A stretch of DNA of 64,000 bases, from positions 4,154,001 through 4,218,000 of the forward strand of contig NZ_CP031467.1 in assembly GCF_003368325.1 (NCBI RefSeq), written 5' to 3'. Positions within the stretch are counted from its first letter, which is position 1. Every line of letters starts with the position of its first letter. Origin of the DNA: Paraburkholderia caffeinilytica. Its GTDB lineage: Bacteria; Pseudomonadota; Gammaproteobacteria; Burkholderiales; Burkholderiaceae. The notes below the pieces were generated by a model. The model saw only the letters and a list, made by a program, of their open reading frames with translations, had not been told where the DNA came from and did not search any database. The translations under genes were made by a program, and so were the position numbers. This document shows positions 60,587 through 64,000 of this stretch, one piece after another.

Positions 60587-61393
60587 GTGAAGATCCACCA
60601 CTATTCAGATTCCCTCGAAACCGACGTCGCGCGCGATGTGGAGGTGAGTGACGAAGTACTTGCGAAACTCGCCCGGGTGAGCAGCGGTTCGCTAACGACG
60701 CAACTCTTCAAGCACGGCTACAAGCAGCCGTCGCTGGTCGGCTTGCGGCCGCTCAACCAGGACGTCGAGCCATTTGCGGGCCGCGCGTTCACGATGCGCT
60801 TCATTCCGGCGCGCGAAGGTATCGACACCTACGGCACGATGACCACCAAGCCGAACATGGACAACCTGCAATGGCAGGGCGTTGAACAGGTGAAGCCGGG
60901 CGACGTGCTGGTGATCGATAGCCAGAACGATCCGCGTGCGGCGTCGGCGGGCAACATCCTGGTCACGCGCCTGCTCGCGCGTGGTGCGAAGGCGATCATC
61001 ACCGACGGCGCGCTGCGCGATGGCACCGAGATCGCGAGGCTGCCACTGCCGGCCTACGCCCGTGAAGTCACGGCGACGACGCGCATCGCCTATCACCACG
61101 TGGCGGATCTGCAGGTGCCGATCGGTTGTGCGGGTGTCGCGATCTATCCGGGCGACATCATCGTCGGCGATTCGGATGGGATCACGGTCGTGCCGCCGCA
61201 TCTGGCCGCCGAGCTGGCTGATTTCTGCACGCAACAGGACGATCTCGAGGGTTACCTGGCGATGCGTATCGCCGCGGGCGAAGCGCTGTGGGGTGTGTAC
61301 CCGCCAAGTGCGCAAGCCTACGAGGACTACGACAGGTGGGTCGCGGCCGGGCGTCCGCAGATTCCCGCGGTGTTCGACAAGAAGGGGGCCTGA
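60587..61393 (+). CDS. RraA-family class II aldolase-like protein
   Basis: A 268-residue protein from GTG 60587 (CAGGAA upstream), beginning MKIHHYSDSLETDVARDVEV. The fold signature of RraA / HMG-CHA aldolases is present: PGDVLVIDSQNDPRAASAGN and AKAIITDGALRDGTEIARL, where Arg-Asp in GALRD is the metal/substrate site. Longer than RNase E inhibitor RraA, and in a catabolic operon, so probably a pyruvate aldolase, oxaloacetate decarboxylase or dehydratase rather than an RNase regulator. ATG 60510 upstream overlaps the operator and is less likely. Confidence 0.83.
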   Translation: MKIHHYSDSLETDVARDVEVSDEVLAKLARVSSGSLTTQLFKHGYKQPSLVGLRPLNQDVEPFAGRAFTMRFIPAREGIDTYGTMTTKPNMDNLQWQGVEQVKPGDVLVIDSQNDPRAASAGNILVTRLLARGAKAIITDGALRDGTEIARLPLPAYAREVTATTRIAYHHVADLQVPIGCAGVAIYPGDIIVGDSDGITVVPPHLAAELADFCTQQDDLEGYLAMRIAAGEALWGVYPPSAQAYEDYDRWVAAGRPQIPAVFDKKGA

Positions 61394-61397
61394 AACG

Positions 61398-61850
61398 ATG
61401 GGCGCTATCGACCACGCAAAGTACGCCGCACTGATTCGCCGCTATTTCGACGCCTGCAACGAAGCCGACTACGACAAGCTCGTCTCGTGCTTCACGCCCG
61501 ATGCCGTGCATTACTTTCCGGCTGGCTTGCCGGACATTCCGTGGCGCACGGCGGACACGATCGCGCGTAAATGGCAATGGTGCGTGGAGAATCTCGGCTC
61601 GCAATGGACCATCGAGAAAATTCTGGTGAGCCATGACAGCCATGAAGCGGTGATCGAGTGGACTCACTGGAAGGGCAAGCTCGGCACCGCGCTGCGCGGC
61701 GACGAATGGTACGTCTTTGACGAAGCCACGGGCCTGATTCGCGAAATCCGCGCGTACTACGCGGCGCCAGCGGACAAGGAAGTGAAAATCAACGAACTGG
61801 TTGCGTTCGATTACGAAGCGCGCGGCTATCACTTGAGGGCTGGGTCATGA
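61398..61850 (+). CDS. SnoaL-like / NTF2-fold protein
   Basis: A 150-residue NTF2-like cone-barrel protein: RRYFDACNEADYDKLVSCFT, DAVHYFPAGLPDIPWRTADT and VIEWTHWKGKLGTALRGDEW. SnoaL-like members act as dehydratases, isomerases or cyclases on small polar compounds. ATG is 4 bp after the RraA-gene stop, and the end overlaps the dehydrogenase start by 4 bp, so it is a true operon member. Substrate unknown. Confidence 0.82.
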   Translation: MGAIDHAKYAALIRRYFDACNEADYDKLVSCFTPDAVHYFPAGLPDIPWRTADTIARKWQWCVENLGSQWTIEKILVSHDSHEAVIEWTHWKGKLGTALRGDEWYVFDEATGLIREIRAYYAAPADKEVKINELVAFDYEARGYHLRAGS

Positions 61851-63310
61851 GCGAAGCGAATCCCGCGTTTGCCGCCATCGACCACGCCACCGCACAAGCG
61901 CACGAGGCGTCATCGCACTGGGCCGCGTCGACGGCAAGCGAACGCGCTCGCTTGCTGCGCGGTCTCGCAGATGTGCTTGAGCAGAACGCCACCGCACTGA
62001 TCGCGCTGGCTAACGACGAAAGCGCTCTTGGCGAACCCCGTCTTACCGGTGAACTGGCTCGCACTGCATTTCAGTTGCGTGGTTTCGCGTCCGCAGCGGA
62101 AGCGGGCGTGCCGTACTTGCAGATCGACGATGCCGCGGCGCCTGGTGCGCCGCCCGCAGGCCGGCCACGCCTGACGCTGGTTCAGGTGCCACTTGGCCCG
62201 GTCGCGATGTTCTCGGCGAGCAATTTCCCGTTCGCGTTCTCGGTGCTCGGCGGCGATACGGCATCGGCGCTCGCTGCCGGTTGTCCGGTGATCGTCAAGG
62301 CGCACAGCGGGCATCCGGCGTTGTCGCGCAAAGTGTTCGAGCTGGCCGTGGCTGTCGTGGCGCAGCAGGGCCTACCGGTGGGTGTGCTGACGCTCGTGGA
62401 AGGCGCATCGCGCGAAGCGGGCGCGTACCTGGTGCGTCATCCGAACATTGCTGCAGTTGCGTTTACCGGTTCGTATCAGGGCGGCGTCGCATTGTGGCGT
62501 GTCGCGAATGAGCGTCCGCGGCCAATTCCATTTTTCGGTGAACTTGGTTCGATCAATCCGCTTGTTGTGCTGCCGGGCGCGCTGGCGAATGGCGTGGCCG
62601 AAGTGGCGAAATCTCTGGCAGGTTCGATCGCGCTGGGTTGCGGGCAATTCTGCACGAGCCCTGGCTTGATCCTTGTCTTCGACGATGCCGATGGCAGGAG
62701 TTTTACGGCTGCGTTGGCCGATGCGCTGAGCACGCAGTCGCCGCATCGAATGTTGACGGACAGTATCCGGTACGGCTTTGACCATGCAGTCGGGAAGATG
62801 GCGAGTCACGCCGCGGTGCGCTCACTAATCGAAATGCGCGAACCCCGCGAGCTGCACGAAGCGGGCGATGACAGCTGTGCCGGTCCGTGGCCGCGTCTGT
62901 TCGAAGTCGAGGCCGCGGCGTTTATCGCCAATTCGGACCTGCATGAGGAAATGTTCGGACCCGCCGCGCTGGTCGTGAAGGTTCGCTCGGTTGCCGAGGT
63001 GCTCCAGGTGCTGCAGGCCGTGGAAGGGTCGCTTACCGTCACGTTGTGGGGTGTTCAACAGAATACCGCCGACAACCTCGCACTCATTCGCGCCGCGGAG
63101 CAGATCGCGGGTCGCGTGCTGTTTGGCGGTGTGCCAACCGGCGTGGCAGTTACGCGTGCCCAGCAGCACGGCGGTCCGTGGCCCGCCTCGACGCAACCGC
63201 AAACCACATCGGTCGGCTATGGAGCGCTTGCACGCTTTCTACGGCCGGTCGCGCTGCAGGATGCACCGGATTGGCTCATCGCGGCAAAGCGCGGAGGGAC
63301 GCTGTCATGA
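61847..63310 (+). CDS. Aldehyde dehydrogenase, alpha-ketoglutarate-semialdehyde type
   Basis: A 487-residue NADP-type aldehyde dehydrogenase. Catalytic Glu is in FFGELGSINPLVVLPG and Cys in LGCGQFCTSPGLILV; SASNFPFAFSVLGGDTASAL with KAHSGHP is the signature of alpha-ketoglutarate-semialdehyde dehydrogenases used in sugar-acid and hydroxyproline catabolism. Overlaps both neighbours by 4 bp. With an aldolase/dehydratase-like RraA protein this suggests breakdown of a sugar acid or similar hydroxyacid to a central 2-oxoacid. Confidence 0.9.
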   Translation: MSEANPAFAAIDHATAQAHEASSHWAASTASERARLLRGLADVLEQNATALIALANDESALGEPRLTGELARTAFQLRGFASAAEAGVPYLQIDDAAAPGAPPAGRPRLTLVQVPLGPVAMFSASNFPFAFSVLGGDTASALAAGCPVIVKAHSGHPALSRKVFELAVAVVAQQGLPVGVLTLVEGASREAGAYLVRHPNIAAVAFTGSYQGGVALWRVANERPRPIPFFGELGSINPLVVLPGALANGVAEVAKSLAGSIALGCGQFCTSPGLILVFDDADGRSFTAALADALSTQSPHRMLTDSIRYGFDHAVGKMASHAAVRSLIEMREPRELHEAGDDSCAGPWPRLFEVEAAAFIANSDLHEEMFGPAALVVKVRSVAEVLQVLQAVEGSLTVTLWGVQQNTADNLALIRAAEQIAGRVLFGGVPTGVAVTRAQQHGGPWPASTQPQTTSVGYGALARFLRPVALQDAPDWLIAAKRGGTLS

Positions 63311-63603
63311 TGAAGCACATTGTGATGTTCCGCCGCCTGGCGACGGTCGATCGTCAACCTGAATTCGAAGCGCAACTGGTGGAGCGCATGCGTGGTCTGG
63401 ACAGGGAGATTCCATTCGTACGCGCATGGAAAGTGTCGGCCAACGAACTCGAGCGCGCGATCTGCTGGGACTATCTGCTCGAATCGGCATTCGACGATCG
63501 CGATGCGCTCGACCGGTATCTGCCGCATCCAGCGCATGTCGCGTTGATTACTGACCTCAAGCGCTATTTCGAATGGGCTGCGTGTGACTACAGCGAGACC
63601 TGA
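63307..63603 (+). CDS. Dabb (stress-responsive A/B barrel) domain protein
   Basis: A 98-residue dimeric alpha-beta-barrel protein: MMKHIVMFRRLATVDRQPEF, DYLLESAFDDRDALDRYLPH and PAHVALITDLKRYFEWAACD. The ATGA overlap with the dehydrogenase stop fixes the start at 63307. Dabb proteins range from stress proteins to cyclases (OliCyc). In the operon it may assist handling of a reactive intermediate. Confidence 0.84.
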   Translation: MMKHIVMFRRLATVDRQPEFEAQLVERMRGLDREIPFVRAWKVSANELERAICWDYLLESAFDDRDALDRYLPHPAHVALITDLKRYFEWAACDYSET

Positions 63604-63674
63604 GGTGTCACTATCCGGTCACGCATCGTTGTTACGAAGCGCTGCGCAATCCATTGTCTGAAGGGAGTTTTCAT

Positions 63675-64000
63675 ATGCATACCGCGAGGGTGGCGCTCGT
63701 GACGGGCGCGGGCAATCTCAAGGGAATCGGGCGTGGCGTGGTTCAGCGTTTGAGCGAAGCGGGAATCGACGTGGTCGTCAATTACCTGAGCGAGGATGAT
63801 GACCATGTGCAAGTTGTAGAGGACGCGCGAGCCTTGGGCCGGCGCGCGTTTGCGGTGCGCGCGGACCTGACGTCGAAAGAGCAGATCAGGTCGATGTTCC
63901 GCGAAATACAGAGCACGTTCGGCCGTCTCGACATTCTCGTGAACAACGCGGGACGGTGTGTGTGGGAGAAGGCGGTCGACATCACACCGGCGGGCATGAG
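63675..64000 (+). CDS. SDR-family dehydrogenase, N-terminal part (cut by window edge)
   Basis: The frame is open from ATG 63675 (AAGGGAG upstream) to the window end, 108 residues. The cofactor motif ALVTGAGNLKGIGRGVVQRL is followed by VNYLSEDDDHV, the DLTSKEQIRS block and NNAGRCVWEK, a classical SDR. The catalytic YxxxK lies beyond the edge. It is 71 bp after the Dabb gene and likely part of the same IclR-controlled operon. Confidence 0.88.
   Translation, partial: MHTARVALVTGAGNLKGIGRGVVQRLSEAGIDVVVNYLSEDDDHVQVVEDARALGRRAFAVRADLTSKEQIRSMFREIQSTFGRLDILVNNAGRCVWEKAVDITPAGM

Noticed and set aside
60587..61393. RNase E inhibitor RraA
   Set aside because: Longer than RraA and embedded in a sugar-acid-like catabolic operon; aldolase-type members fit better.

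Overview
The window is high-GC DNA, densely coding on both strands. DUF4148 and Gram-negative porin proteins, many LysR regulators and GC-rich palindromic intergenic repeats suggest a soil or plant-associated member of the Burkholderiaceae, most likely Paraburkholderia or Caballeronia. This is an inference from gene content; no rRNA, tRNA or CRISPR array was seen. Almost everything is accessory catabolism: transporters, ring- and acid-processing enzymes, and regulators.

Layout. 0-3.3 kb: end of a sugar ABC permease, a GH42 beta-galactosidase and a YghZ-type aldo/keto reductase. 3.4-8.5 kb: CoA-transferase, enoyl-CoA hydratase, a frameshifted amidohydrolase-2 and an aromatic-acid MFS permease. 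8.5-12.5 kb: an AT-rich gap, a Tat-exported alginate-lyase-like lipoprotein and an orphan APS kinase. 12.6-14.8 kb: divergent aldo/keto reductase and LysR gene. 15.1-27.7 kb: thirteen same-strand genes (two VOC proteins, SMP-30, ABM monooxygenase, HisD-like dehydrogenase, two SDRs, FAH, two flavoproteins, epimerase, Rieske ferredoxin, alpha/beta hydrolase). They are divergent from a NodD-like LysR gene, which is followed by an MFS permease, an SDR, an OprB-type porin and a secreted protein. 34-37.5 kb: LysR, DUF4148, YceI and cytochrome b561 with several gene remnants. 37.6-42.7 kb: porin, MFS, FAH and cyclase genes divergent from a GntR regulator.

43.4-57 kb is the most distinctive block. 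It holds a polar amino-acid ABC importer, a class V PLP enzyme, a LysR gene, then a six-gene run: beta-hydroxyacid dehydrogenase, aldehyde dehydrogenase, MHS symporter, D-glutamate-cyclase-like protein, SelA-like PLP protein and a second D-glutamate-cyclase-like protein. Three promoter regions in this block share a near-identical element (GTCGTC, exactly 22 bp, CTAYAG, with a T-tract and an AAAAG/CTTTT dyad). This points to one regulon for an uncharacterised amino-acid pathway.

57-58.8 kb is a graveyard of decayed genes (NADH dehydrogenase, CoA-transferase, SMP-30). 58.8-64 kb carries an IclR regulator fused to a complete SMP-30-like propeller, with a perfect GTTCCA-N5-TGGAAC operator upstream of an RraA-aldolase-like, SnoaL, semialdehyde dehydrogenase, Dabb and SDR operon that runs off the right edge.
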